From Actinomycetota bacterium (GTDB lineage: Bacteria; Actinomycetota; Acidimicrobiia; Acidimicrobiales; Microtrichaceae): 64,000 nucleotides of DNA. The position numbers and the translations under genes were made by a program. The stretch covers positions 9,373-73,372 of the forward strand of contig JADJBW010000018.1 of NCBI GenBank assembly GCA_016703525.1, written 5' to 3'. Below, piece after piece: positions 8,960 to 17,733 of the stretch (within the stretch, counting starts at the first letter, position 1; each line of letters begins with the position of its first letter). The notes beneath the pieces were generated by a model. It ran no database searches and was not told the origin of the DNA. It worked only from the letters and a program-made list of their open reading frames with translations.

Positions 8960-9706
8960 TCAGTGGACGACGCCGGCGAGGATCATGATCGGGAAGGACA
9001 CGTTGCCCACGAGGATGATCCCCGAGAGCGCCATGGCCACCCAGCGGCGGGCGACGTTGTAGCGGGGATTGTTGAGCCCCATGCTCTGGAACACCGACCA
9101 GATGCCGTGGAACAGATGCACGGCGATGGCGATGTTGCAGAGGATGTAGACGATGGCGACGGCGGGCCGGCTCATCGAGGCGACGAGGTTGTCGTACACG
9201 CGGCCCTCGACGAAGTCGGGGTTCGTGGTGCCGATCGTCAGGTCGAGCAGGTGGAAGATCAGGTAGAGGAAGACGATCAGACCCGTGTAGCGCATCGACT
9301 TCGACGCGAAGTTGACGGCGACGTACTGGCGGGGCGACTGGTAGCCGACCGGCCGGGCCTTCTTGTTCATGATGGTGAGCGTGGCCGCCGCATGGATGTG
9401 GGCGACGAGCATGGCGAACAGGCCGAGACGCAGGATCCAAAGGACCAGCTCGTTCGGCATGATCGGATGGAGCAGCGTGCGCAGCGCATGGCCGTACGCG
9501 TCGATGTCCTCGCGGCCGAGATACATCTTGAGGTTGCCGATCATGTGGGCGATGACGAAGCCCAACAGGCCGAGGCCGGTGATGGCCATCACCCACTTCT
9601 TGCCGACTGCCGATCGGTAGAACGTGACCGGCCACGGTGCCGACTTGGCGGCCGGGGGATTGACGACCGGTGCTGTGGCGCCCGGCCGGGACATCGTCTT
9701 TGCCAT
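8960..9706 (-). CDS. sdhC: Succinate dehydrogenase cytochrome b subunit (type B, single membrane anchor)
   Basis: A 248-residue integral membrane protein with about five hydrophobic helices, matching the b558-type single-subunit anchor of complex II. Histidines suitable as haem ligands lie in GFVIAHMIGN, MLVAHIHAA, LIFHLLDL and IAVHLFHGIW, consistent with two b haems. It anchors SdhAB and reduces quinone. I use ATG 9706 because GGGGAGAG lies about 7 bases upstream; an upstream in-frame extension to 9724 has no such site. It is first in the sdhCAB operon, followed by sdhA after about 19 bp. No separate SdhD is present, as expected for this type. Confidence 0.92.
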   Translation of the reverse strand: MAKTMSRPGATAPVVNPPAAKSAPWPVTFYRSAVGKKWVMAITGLGLLGFVIAHMIGNLKMYLGREDIDAYGHALRTLLHPIMPNELVLWILRLGLFAMLVAHIHAAATLTIMNKKARPVGYQSPRQYVAVNFASKSMRYTGLIVFLYLIFHLLDLTIGTTNPDFVEGRVYDNLVASMSRPAVAIVYILCNIAIAVHLFHGIWSVFQSMGLNNPRYNVARRWVAMALSGIILVGNVSFPIMILAGVVH

Positions 9707-9921
9707 ACGCGGGTCTCTCCCCACTCGGAAGTGCTCTCGCGTCGCACGCTACCGCCGGACTCTCGGGTGTCCCAAACCCCCGAGGCGACGGCATCGATGC
9801 GGGCCGGTCGGGTCGTGTCGCGCCGCCGTGCCTCGAGCGCACGCTCCGTCTGTTCGTCGTGAATCGGGCCGAGTTCGTCGTCAGCCGGGCTCGGAACGTC
9901 GGCCGCTCACGATCCGCTCCG

Positions 9922-10596
9922 TCAGGCGGGGCCGAGGTGTGAGGTGTCGTTGAAGCGTCGGAGGATCTGACGGTCGCCGTGGACGACGAGTTCGGAGATC
10001 GAGGCGTTGTCGGATCCGGCGAAGGTGAATCCGGTGGTGCCGGCGACGTGGTTGAGGAGCTGGCCGATCACCCCGCCGTGCACCACGGCCACCACCGTGG
10101 CGTCGGGATGAGCGCCGACGACGCGGGCCAGCCCGACTTGCAGGCGCGCGTCGAAGTGTTCCTCGGCCTCGGCGCCGGGGATCACGTCCCATCGCTGCCG
10201 ACGCATCACCTCGGCGACCAGTGGGTCGCCGGTCGCGGCGCGCACGCGCAGTTGCCCGCCCTCCCAGTCGCCCAGGTGCACCTCGCGCAGCTCCGGCACC
10301 ACGATCGGGTCGAGGCCGAGGCGGGCCGCGAGCGGCGCCGCGGTCTCGTGCGTTCGCTGCAGGGTCGTCACGTAGATCGCGGCGATCGGCTCCTCGGCGG
10401 CGAGACGTGAACCGACCAGTTCCGCCTGGGCGCGCCCGTGCGGGTGCAACGGCGGATCGCCGTGGCCGTCGCGTACGGGAAACGGCCGGTCGGGGTGAGC
10501 GGGGGCCGACTCGCCGTGGCGCACGAGCAGCACGCGGGTCGAACCCGGGGGCGGTGCGAAGCGGTGCTGGCGGAATCCGTCGTCGGAGTCGGTCAT
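9922..10596 (-). CDS. Histidine phosphatase family protein
   Basis: A 224-residue member of the phosphoglycerate-mutase-like histidine phosphatases. The catalytic RHGES lies near residue 26 (VLLVRHGESAPA), the second arginine in TLQRTHETA, the acidic loop in EVHLGDWEGG, and the second catalytic histidine in VVAVVHGGVIGQLL. Substrates of this family range from phosphosugars to phosphoproteins and cannot be told from sequence. The start ATG at 10596 overlaps the stop of the GH2-like gene (ATGA), and a GAGGAG Shine-Dalgarno lies just upstream, so the two are translationally coupled. Confidence 0.85.
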   Translation of the reverse strand: MTDSDDGFRQHRFAPPPGSTRVLLVRHGESAPAHPDRPFPVRDGHGDPPLHPHGRAQAELVGSRLAAEEPIAAIYVTTLQRTHETAAPLAARLGLDPIVVPELREVHLGDWEGGQLRVRAATGDPLVAEVMRRQRWDVIPGAEAEEHFDARLQVGLARVVGAHPDATVVAVVHGGVIGQLLNHVAGTTGFTFAGSDNASISELVVHGDRQILRRFNDTSHLGPA

Positions 10597-12728
10597 GGAA
10601 TGGGCTCCTCGCTCGGCGGCGGTTCGGACAGGTGGTGGGGCGGGGCCACGATCGTTGCGGCCAGGTCGCGTCGGCAGGTGTCGGCGTCGTGGCGCAGGGT
10701 CAACGAGAGGGTGATCGGGCCCGGAACGTCGGGCACGACGAGTTGCAGGGAGCCGACGCGGGCCACGGAATCGGCGGGAGCGTCCCCCTGCCAGTTCCAC
10801 GTGCGCTCCCCGCCGCGCCAGCGGAGTCGAGCGGTTACCCGGGCGTCGCGCGCGGTGGTGCGCAGGTCGTTCACCACGTGAACGTCGACCACGCGGGTCG
10901 ACCCGGCGACGAGGTGCCGGGGGAGCGGGTCGGCGATGGCGACGACCGGTCGGCACGCCTCGCGGAGTGCGTCGTAGGAACGCTTGGGCCTTCGATCCTG
11001 CGCAAGGCCTCCCCAACCGCCCGAGCCGTCGGTGTCGGCGAGTGCGAGCACCGCAAAGCCGCCACCCGGCCGGTACTTGAGGCGTCGAAGCGTGTCGACG
11101 GAGGTTCGGATCAGCTCGCCCTGATAGTCCTGGGTCGCGGCCGCCCACGCGTCGGCGTGCTCGTCTCCCGAGCGCGGGGTCGAGCGCTCGACCCAACGCT
11201 GTGCGACCCGATCGCGCAGCGGCCCGGGCCCGCTGGCCGATTGCGCGCCGAACGCCGACACGAACCGGGCCATGCGCGGCAGCGCGGCACAGAACGTGGC
11301 CAGATGGCGCGCCTCGCCCTGGTACCAGCCGAAGAAGAGGTGGCTGGCGGTGCCGTCGAGCGTCGGCAGCCCGGGGACGAGCCCCGAGCGTGCGATCGTC
11401 GGCCGCGTCGAATCGCTGCGGCGCAGCGCACGGGCCGCAGCGCGATCGAGCACCGTTCGGTTGATCGTCGGGAACTGGCGGCGCAGCGCCGTTTCTGCGC
11501 CGGCGACGAAGGTGGTAATCGTGCGTTCGTGGTTCGACCCGAGCGCCGGGTTCGACAACGGCGCGGGGTTGTGCGCGCACCACAGCGCGATCGACGGGTG
11601 ATGGCCGAGCGAATCCACCAGCTCCCTCGCCTGCGTCGCCGCGTGGCGACGCGCAGAGCGGTGGAGGCGCCCATACATCGGTAGGTCCTGCCAGACGAGT
11701 AGGCCGAGTTCGTCCGCAGCGGCGTAGGTGTCGGCCGGTGCCACGTGGCCGGTGACGCGCACCAGGTCGAGGTGCGCGGCCTTCGCCCGCTCCAGATCAT
11801 CGCGTTGGAGCGCCGGTCCCGCCAGGTCAAGGTACGGCGCGGCCGGGAGCAGGTTGATGCCCTTGAGGTAGATGCGCTCGCCGTTGACCGACGTGATCCA
11901 GTTCCGCATCGTCACGCGACGCAACCCTGTTCGTCGCACGCGGCGGTCGCTGGTCCGCTCGGCGGTCCGAACCTCGAGCGAAACGTCATGCAGCGGTTGG
12001 TCGCCGAGCGAGTGCGGCCACCACAGAGCCGGTCGGTCGACGGTGATCGTCCAGCTCAGCCGATTGCGTCCCGCTGCGAGCTGATGGCCCTCGATTCGTT
12101 CGGCGCCCGCGACCGACGTGCGGATCGTCACGTTGCGGCCGATATCGCTGTCGAGGTCGGCCTCGATCGCGAGCGTTGCCGAGCCCTCGTCGGCCGATGT
12201 GCACAGCACCCGATGCGAGCGAATCCGGACGGGTCCCGATCGTTCGATTCGCACGGGCCGCCAGATGCCGCCGGGATTCGCCTCGCCGTCGTCGCCGGGT
12301 TGGAGGAGCCCGGTCAGTTGGCGTCGCGGCGCCGATGGCGCGATGCGGCGGCAGGTCGCTTCGACGGCGAGCACGTGCTCGTGGCGCGTCCGCCACAGCT
12401 CGGTGATCTCGAAGTCGTGCGGCGCGAAGTAGCCCTCTGTGTCGCCGAGATAGGTGCCGTCGAACCACACGTCGGACTGATAGATCACGCCGTCGAAGAC
12501 GATCCACCATCGGTCGTCGGCCCCGACCTCGGATCCGTCGGGCCGTTCGACCGTGCGTCGGTGGAGCACCGGACCGTCGCTGTTCCCGATCCCGTCGATG
12601 CCGGCCCAGTGCCCGGGGACGGTGACCTCGGCCCAGCCCGCGTCGTCGAAGTCGTCGAGGTGGTACCGGCGGCGGAGGTCGTCGGTGGCGATCGTGGCGC
12701 GCCACACGCCGCTCAGGTCCAACTGCAC
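10593..12728 (-). CDS. GH2 beta-mannosidase-like protein lacking both catalytic glutamates
   Basis: A 711-residue protein with the three-part GH2 core: an N-terminal jelly-roll (LSGVWRATI...GHWAGIDG, WWIVFDGVIYQSDVWFDG), an immunoglobulin-like middle domain (about 170-270), a TIM barrel (about 280-560) and a C-terminal beta domain. In beta-mannosidases the acid/base lies in a W-C-G-N-N-E motif and the nucleophile in S-E-F-G. Here these read WCAHNPAP (Pro 388 in place of the acid/base) and VSAFGAQS (Ala 492 in place of the nucleophile). Surrounding residues are well kept, so this looks like a non-hydrolytic descendant, perhaps sugar-binding, rather than a decaying gene. It has no signal peptide. 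It is coupled to the downstream phosphatase gene. Confidence 0.8.
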   Translation of the reverse strand: MQLDLSGVWRATIATDDLRRRYHLDDFDDAGWAEVTVPGHWAGIDGIGNSDGPVLHRRTVERPDGSEVGADDRWWIVFDGVIYQSDVWFDGTYLGDTEGYFAPHDFEITELWRTRHEHVLAVEATCRRIAPSAPRRQLTGLLQPGDDGEANPGGIWRPVRIERSGPVRIRSHRVLCTSADEGSATLAIEADLDSDIGRNVTIRTSVAGAERIEGHQLAAGRNRLSWTITVDRPALWWPHSLGDQPLHDVSLEVRTAERTSDRRVRRTGLRRVTMRNWITSVNGERIYLKGINLLPAAPYLDLAGPALQRDDLERAKAAHLDLVRVTGHVAPADTYAAADELGLLVWQDLPMYGRLHRSARRHAATQARELVDSLGHHPSIALWCAHNPAPLSNPALGSNHERTITTFVAGAETALRRQFPTINRTVLDRAAARALRRSDSTRPTIARSGLVPGLPTLDGTASHLFFGWYQGEARHLATFCAALPRMARFVSAFGAQSASGPGPLRDRVAQRWVERSTPRSGDEHADAWAAATQDYQGELIRTSVDTLRRLKYRPGGGFAVLALADTDGSGGWGGLAQDRRPKRSYDALREACRPVVAIADPLPRHLVAGSTRVVDVHVVNDLRTTARDARVTARLRWRGGERTWNWQGDAPADSVARVGSLQLVVPDVPGPITLSLTLRHDADTCRRDLAATIVAPPHHLSEPPPSEEPIP

Positions 12729-12780
12729 GTGCCCACCCTAGACACCGGGACCTTCGACGGTCCGGGCCGTCGGGACGCGG

Positions 12781-12809
12781 CGGGAGCCGCCCCGTGAGGG
12801 CGGCTCCCG
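12781..12809. terminator. 12-bp perfect hairpin, probable terminator
   Basis: CGGGAGCCGCCC at 12781-12792 pairs perfectly with 12798-12809 around a 5-base loop. It lies 29 bp downstream of the end of the minus-strand PGRS-like gene, so it probably ends that transcript. There is no clear T tract on that strand. Confidence 0.65.
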
Positions 12810-12837
12810 TTCGTTCGTTCAGATCGGGCGAACCCGT

Positions 12838-14487
12838 TCAGACGGTGTGCGTGTTGGCGACCGAGCCGGTCTGGCCGTTCGCTCCACCGGATCCGCCGGC
12901 CCCGCCGGCCCCACCGCTGAAGGTCGCCGAGCCGCTGGAGGCGCCGGCCTTGAGGATGCCGATCGCCGGGCCGCCTGCGCCGCCTGCGCCTGCGCCACCG
13001 GTACCGCCTGCCCCACCGGTACCGCCTGCGCCGCCGGCGCCGCCGTCTTCGAAGCCTGCGCCGCCTGCGCCGCCGGCGCCGCCGGCCTGGCCTGCGCCAC
13101 CGGCGCCGCCGTTGCCGCCCTTGCCGCCGGTGCCGAGCGTGACGCTGACGCCGGTCATGGTCGGGGTCGAGTTGTCGAGCAGCAGAGCGATCGAGGCGAA
13201 GCCACCGGTGCCGCCGGTGCCTGCGCCGCCGGCTGCGCCACCGGCGCCGCCGCCGCCACCACCGGCGCCGGCATCATCGCTGTTGCAGTCGGAGGCGCCG
13301 CCACCGCCGCCACCACCACCGGGCTTGCCTGCGACGCCGCCGCCGCCGGTGCCACCGGCCGCGGATCCGCCGACGGTCCACTTGCCGCCGGTCACGCCGC
13401 CGAGCGACGCCGAACCGGCCGAACCGGCCGAACCTGCTGCTCCTGCTGCTCCTGCCGCTCCAGCGCCGCCGGGGGTCGGGAGGCCGTTGTTTCCGCAGGT
13501 GAACGGATCGGCGCTCGTGTCGGCGGTGCCACCCGCGCCGCCCGCTGCGCCGCCGGTGCCGGCGCCGCCGGCCTGGCCGGGTTGCGAGTCGTGGTTGCCG
13601 AAGAGGCTCGTCGACTGGTCGACCACGCCGCCCTTGCCACCTGCGCCGCCGCCACCGGCGCCTGCGCCACCGGCGCCGGCATCGGTGTTGTTGTAGGTGC
13701 CGCTCGGCTCGAAGCCGTTCCCGCCGGCGCCGCCGCCGGTCGCGGGCGAGCCCGACGCCGGGGTGCCGGCCGAGCCGTTGCTCCCGGTGCCGCCGGTGCC
13801 GCCGACGACGGTCACGGTGTCGAGCACGAGTGCGGCGCTCGAATTGCGGACGATCGCGGCGTACGAGGTCTTGCCGGCCGGCGCTGTCGTGCCGACCAGG
13901 CGAAGATCGGCGACCTTGGTCGCAGCCGTGATGCCCACGGCCTGCATGGCGACCGTGCCGTCGACGCCGGCGTCGAATGCGGCGTCCACCACGGTGTTTC
14001 CGGCGCCGGCCTTCTGCCACGTAGAGGACATGTAGGGGCCGGCGACCTCGAGTCCGGCGAGAAGCACGAACGAGTCGAACGAACCTTCGGAGACCTGCAC
14101 CTGGGTGCGGCCCAACGAGATGGCGCGGATCTCGCCCTGGTTGATCTGGCGGCACGGGGTTGCGATGTCGCCGCACGTCGACACGTCGGTGCCCGCCGTG
14201 CTCACGAACACCGTGTTGGTCGCGACGCCGTCCTGGCCGTCGCAGTTGCTGTCGATCCCATCGCCGAGGGTGTCGACCGTTTGGCCTGGGTTGATCGACG
14301 CGTCGTTGTCGTTGCAGTCGGATCCGGTGTTGTAGCCGTCGTTGTCGGCATCGGCCAGCGTGGTGGTCGTCGTGCTCGTGGTGCTGGTCGTGGTCGTTGT
14401 CGTTCCTGGGCCCGGGTCGGGCGGACAGGCCGTTGCAACGAGCGCGAGCAGACCGACGACCGGGGCGAGTGCCCGGTTCATTCTCAT
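12838..14487 (-). CDS. Glycine/alanine-rich PGRS-like lipoprotein with MopE-type metal-binding motif
   Basis: A 549-residue predicted lipoprotein. It starts at ATG 14487, 9 bases after GAGGAGG, with MRMNR, a hydrophobic helix and lipobox VATAC. A Thr/Ser linker follows. Next is DGYNTGSDCNDNDASINPG, a calcium/metal-binding repeat of the MopE type, which ends in a SNCDG-like copy. A 150-residue region with FVSTAGTD...CGDIATPCRQI resembles the start of a right-handed beta-helix. The last 270 residues are Gly-Gly-x repeats, very like mycobacterial PGRS domains but without a PE domain. Such proteins are exposed on the cell surface; the function is unknown. The C-terminal repeat region has a strong GCC/CCG bias unlike its neighbours. 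Confidence 0.7.
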   Translation of the reverse strand: MRMNRALAPVVGLLALVATACPPDPGPGTTTTTTSTTSTTTTTLADADNDGYNTGSDCNDNDASINPGQTVDTLGDGIDSNCDGQDGVATNTVFVSTAGTDVSTCGDIATPCRQINQGEIRAISLGRTQVQVSEGSFDSFVLLAGLEVAGPYMSSTWQKAGAGNTVVDAAFDAGVDGTVAMQAVGITAATKVADLRLVGTTAPAGKTSYAAIVRNSSAALVLDTVTVVGGTGGTGSNGSAGTPASGSPATGGGAGGNGFEPSGTYNNTDAGAGGAGAGGGGAGGKGGVVDQSTSLFGNHDSQPGQAGGAGTGGAAGGAGGTADTSADPFTCGNNGLPTPGGAGAAGAAGAAGSAGSAGSASLGGVTGGKWTVGGSAAGGTGGGGVAGKPGGGGGGGGASDCNSDDAGAGGGGGGAGGAAGGAGTGGTGGFASIALLLDNSTPTMTGVSVTLGTGGKGGNGGAGGAGQAGGAGGAGGAGFEDGGAGGAGGTGGAGGTGGAGAGGAGGPAIGILKAGASSGSATFSGGAGGAGGSGGANGQTGSVANTHTV

Positions 14488-14576
14488 CTGTAGTGCCCTC
14501 CTCGGCAGGTGTTCGCGACCCCCGCGAACACCCTCATCCCTATCGCGCAGGGGGCATGCAGTCAAGGGTGAACGCG

Positions 14577-14607
14577 GTCGTGCCCCCGCTGTTCACGGGG
14601 GCACGAC
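14577..14607. terminator. 12-bp perfect hairpin, probable terminator of the L,D-transpeptidase gene
   Basis: GTCGTGCCCCCG at 14577-14588 pairs perfectly with 14596-14607 around a 7-base loop. It sits between the end of the minus-strand L,D-transpeptidase gene (14662) and the start of the PGRS-like gene (14487), so it would end the former before the latter begins. Confidence 0.65.
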
Positions 14608-14661
14608 TCGGTCGACACGGGGTGTTCGCGTGGGCCCGGCGCGCCGGGGCCATGAGGGAAC

Positions 14662-15366
14662 CTAGAAGAGCACGACCGGCGTGCCGATCGGGACCAGGTC
14701 CTCGTCCCAGATCATGTTGATCGACGCGTTGGTCAACCGGACACAGCCATGGCTCGCCGGGTAGTTCGGGACGCTGGGCGAACCGTGGAGGGCGTAGCCC
14801 CCGGTGAAGTACTTCGGCCGCCAGAGCTGGCCGAGCGCCGAGATGCGCTTGCCGTTGATCTGACGCTGGATCTTGTACGAGCCGCGCGGCGTGGGGGTCG
14901 AGGACTTGCCGGTCGACACGTCGTGGACCCAGACCGTGACCCCGTCCTGCGAGATGAGCAGCACCTGCCGGGCGATGTCGACCTCGACCCGTCGGCCCGC
15001 GCCGGGCTTGCGTGGCTCAACCTTCGCGGATTGCGCCGCGAGTATGAATCGGCTGCGCTCATCGAGGCGACCGGTGCGCGGCAGGCCGAAGTACTTCTGG
15101 AAGGCGACGAGCGCGTGTCGCGTGGTTTCGCCGAACGTGCCGTAGGCGTCGTTCAGCCAGAAACCCCGGGTACGAAGCTGCACCTGCATCTGGGTGACTT
15201 CGTCGCCGGTGTTGCCGGCGGAGAGCTCGGGGCCCTGCCATGCAAGGGGCGGGAGGCTCGGCACTTCGGGGTCACACGCGGTGAGGCCGGCGAAGAGGCT
15301 GCCCAGGGCCGCGGCGGTCGCGACGAACCGCCGGAGACGATGGGTGGATGGTGCGCGCACAGTCAT
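14662..15366 (-). CDS. L,D-transpeptidase (YkuD) lipoprotein with peptidoglycan-binding domain
   Basis: A 234-residue cell-wall enzyme. The N-terminus has Arg residues, a hydrophobic helix and lipobox LTAC. A PG_binding_1 domain follows (about 50-105; GDEVTQMQVQLRTRGFW, YGTFGETTRHALVAFQ). The C-terminal YkuD domain has the catalytic HGSPSVPNYPASHGCVRL motif with the nucleophilic Cys. It would form 3-3 cross-links in peptidoglycan or attach proteins to it, outside the membrane. I use ATG 15366; a TTG lies two codons further upstream and no clear ribosome site decides between them. It diverges from the AAA+ ATPase gene. Confidence 0.9.
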   Translation of the reverse strand: MTVRAPSTHRLRRFVATAAALGSLFAGLTACDPEVPSLPPLAWQGPELSAGNTGDEVTQMQVQLRTRGFWLNDAYGTFGETTRHALVAFQKYFGLPRTGRLDERSRFILAAQSAKVEPRKPGAGRRVEVDIARQVLLISQDGVTVWVHDVSTGKSSTPTPRGSYKIQRQINGKRISALGQLWRPKYFTGGYALHGSPSVPNYPASHGCVRLTNASINMIWDEDLVPIGTPVVLF

Positions 15367-15481
15367 ACGCAAACGTTACCCGCCGCGCCACACCGCGTGA
15401 TGTCACGCGGCGTGAACGGGCCGTGGCGGTCGGTATCGCAGCGGCGAGTCGGGCCGAAGGCCGTGGGATAGCGTTCGCCGG

Positions 15482-16924
15482 ATGACAACGACGACGGTCA
15501 CGGGGGGATCGGGCGTCCCCCGGGCACGCACGATCCGCGAGCTCCGCGAGTCCGGGTGGGCGTCGCGGCCGATCAAGGAGGAGATCCGCGAGAACGCCGT
15601 CGCCCGCATGCGCGCTGGGGACCGGTTGGTGCCGTCCGTTCTGGGCTACGAGGACACCGTCATCCCGCAACTCGAGGTGGCGTTGCTCGCCGGCCACGAC
15701 CTGATCTTCCTGGGCGAGCGCGGGCAGGCGAAGACCCGCATGATCCGCGGCCTGGTCGACCTGCTCGACGAGTGGATGCCGATCATCGAGGGGTCGGAGG
15801 TCAACGACGACCCGTATCACCCGATCTCCGCTGCGGGCCGGGCGGCCGTCGCCGAGTTCGGCGATGCAACACCGATCGCCTGGGTGCACCGCGAGCGCCG
15901 GTACGGCGAGAAGCTGGCGACGCCCGACACGGCCATCGCCGACCTGATCGGCGAGGTCGATCCGATGAAGGTTGCGCGCGGCCGCGACCTGGCCGATGAG
16001 CTGACCATCCACTTCGGCCTGATCCCGCGGACGAACCGTGGGATCTTCGCGATCAACGAGCTTCCGGACCTGGCCGAGCGCATCCAGGTCGGCATGCTCA
16101 ACGTCCTGGAAGAGCGCGACATCCAGATCCGCGGCTACCTCCTGCGGCTTCCGCTCGACGTGATGCTCGTCGCCTCGGCCAACCCGGAGGACTACACGAA
16201 CCGCGGACGCCTGATCACGCCGCTGAAGGACCGGTTCGGCGCACAGATCCGCACCCACTACCCGCTCGACACGGCCACCGAGATCGCGATCGTCGAGCAG
16301 GAGGCGCGCCCCTTCGCCTCCGATCCGCCCGTGGTGGTGCCGGCGTACATGAGCGAGATCGTCGCGACGCTCAGCCAGCTGGCGCGGCAGAGCCCGCACA
16401 TCTCGCAGCGATCGGGCGTGTCGGTGCGGCTCACCGTGTCGAACTACGAGTCGCTCGTGGCAAGCGCCGTGCGGCGCTGCCTGCGGTCCGGCGAGTCGCC
16501 GGCCGTGCCGGGCATCACCGACCTGGCGGCGCTGCCCGCATCGACCGCCGGCAAGATCGAGATCGACTCGCTCGACACCGATCGAGGCGGCGACATCGTG
16601 GAGCACCTGGTGAACTCGTCGGTGCTGACGGTGTTCCGTTCGGTCGCCCGGCCCGAGTGGATGATCGACATCGTCGAGGCGATCGAGGACTCCGATCCGG
16701 TGGAGACCGGCGAGGACGTGCCCGCTGCAACCGTCGCGGCCCACGCTGCATCGATTCCGGCGCTGGCGGCGGCGGTCGTCTCGCTGGTGGGCGAGGGTGC
16801 GCCCGCGCCGGTCGTCGCGAGCGCCGTCGAGTTCGTCCTCGACGGGCTGCACCTGTCGAAGCGGTTGAACAAGGTCGCAGCTGGCGGCCGAGCGGAGTAC
16901 CAGTCGCTCTGGCCTCGGCGATGA
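15482..16924 (+). CDS. AAA+ ATPase, magnesium-chelatase subunit I-like (Rv0958 type)
   Basis: A 480-residue MoxR/ChlI-class AAA+ ATPase. Walker A is GERGQAKT near residue 78, Walker B is in RGIFAINELPDL, and sensor 1 is in MLVASANPEDYTNRG, with GRLITPLKDRFG downstream. The Gly-Lys-Thr of Walker A is an A-K-T variant, as in other members of this actinobacterial group. Size matches the mycobacterial Rv0958 ATPase, which is paired with a VWA protein; the partner here is at 19426. No chlorophyll or cobalamin chelatase large subunit is present, so metal chelation is unlikely; ATP-driven remodelling with the VWA protein is more probable. The stop overlaps the ABC ATPase start (ATGA). Confidence 0.85.
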   Translation: MTTTTVTGGSGVPRARTIRELRESGWASRPIKEEIRENAVARMRAGDRLVPSVLGYEDTVIPQLEVALLAGHDLIFLGERGQAKTRMIRGLVDLLDEWMPIIEGSEVNDDPYHPISAAGRAAVAEFGDATPIAWVHRERRYGEKLATPDTAIADLIGEVDPMKVARGRDLADELTIHFGLIPRTNRGIFAINELPDLAERIQVGMLNVLEERDIQIRGYLLRLPLDVMLVASANPEDYTNRGRLITPLKDRFGAQIRTHYPLDTATEIAIVEQEARPFASDPPVVVPAYMSEIVATLSQLARQSPHISQRSGVSVRLTVSNYESLVASAVRRCLRSGESPAVPGITDLAALPASTAGKIEIDSLDTDRGGDIVEHLVNSSVLTVFRSVARPEWMIDIVEAIEDSDPVETGEDVPAATVAAHAASIPALAAAVVSLVGEGAPAPVVASAVEFVLDGLHLSKRLNKVAAGGRAEYQSLWPRR

Positions 16925-17733
16925 CCGACGGCCGGGAACTGCCCGGCGACGACCGTGCCGTGGTCGTGCGACACCTGGTCAAGCGATTCGGCGCCAAGGT
17001 CGCGGTCGCCGACGTCAACATCGACGTCCCGCGAGGGTCGTTCTACGGCGTCGTGGGCCCGAACGGTGCCGGGAAGTCGACCACGCTGAAAATGTGCACC
17101 TGCCTGCTCGAACCCGACCACGGTGACATCTGGATCGACGGGCATCACGTGTGGTCCGATCCGAGGGCGGCCAAGACCCGGTTCGGCGCGCTCCCCGACG
17201 ACCTGCCGCTCTTCGAGCGCCTGACCGGCCGCGAGTTCCTCGAGTTCGTCGGGGTGTTCCGTGGCCTGGCGTCGGACCTGGTGCTCGACCGGAGCGGGGA
17301 ACTGCTGGAGGTGCTCGGCCTCAGCGACGCCGGCAACGTGCTGGTCGCCGACTACTCGACGGGTATGCGCAAGAAGATCGGGCTGGCCGCGGCGATCCTC
17401 CACGCGCCGCGAGTGCTCTTCCTCGATGAACCGTTCGAGTCGGTCGACCCGGTCTCGGCTCGGTCGATCCAGACCGTGCTGGAGCGCTTCTGCGGGGCGG
17501 GCGGGACCGTCGTGTGGTCGAGTCACGTCATGGACACGGTGGAACGCCTCTGCGACCAGGTCGCCATCGTGCACGACGGCCGGGTCGTCGCCGCCGGCCC
17601 GATCGAGCAGGTTCGTGCTGGGCGCCGGCTGGAGGACGTGTTCATCGACGCCGTCGGCGGGCTCACCGATGCGTCGTCGACGCTGTCGTGGCTGAACCGC
17701 TCCGACGCCGGGGAGGCGGCCGACGGTGCGTGA
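16921..17733 (+). CDS. ABC transporter ATP-binding protein
   Basis: A 270-residue ABC ATPase. Walker A is GPNGAGKST near residue 46, the signature is an atypical DYSTGMRKK in place of LSGGQ, and Walker B is VLFLDEPFESVDP with the H-loop in WSSHVMDT. The order and the short C-terminal tail fit the exporter-type ABC-2 ATPases. It starts at ATG 16921, overlapping the AAA+ gene stop, and overlaps the permease start by 8 bases, so all are translationally coupled. The substrate is unknown. Confidence 0.92.
   Translation: MTDGRELPGDDRAVVVRHLVKRFGAKVAVADVNIDVPRGSFYGVVGPNGAGKSTTLKMCTCLLEPDHGDIWIDGHHVWSDPRAAKTRFGALPDDLPLFERLTGREFLEFVGVFRGLASDLVLDRSGELLEVLGLSDAGNVLVADYSTGMRKKIGLAAAILHAPRVLFLDEPFESVDPVSARSIQTVLERFCGAGGTVVWSSHVMDTVERLCDQVAIVHDGRVVAAGPIEQVRAGRRLEDVFIDAVGGLTDASSTLSWLNRSDAGEAADGA

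Noticed and set aside
12880..13800. Possible CRISPR or satellite array from the dense GCC/CCG repeats
   Set aside because: Repeats are short codon-scale units encoding Gly-Gly-x in one continuous frame, without regular spacers.
15482..16924. Magnesium chelatase subunit of chlorophyll synthesis
   Set aside because: No ChlH/BchH or other tetrapyrrole genes are nearby, and the protein pairs with a VWA partner of the Rv0958/Rv0959 type.
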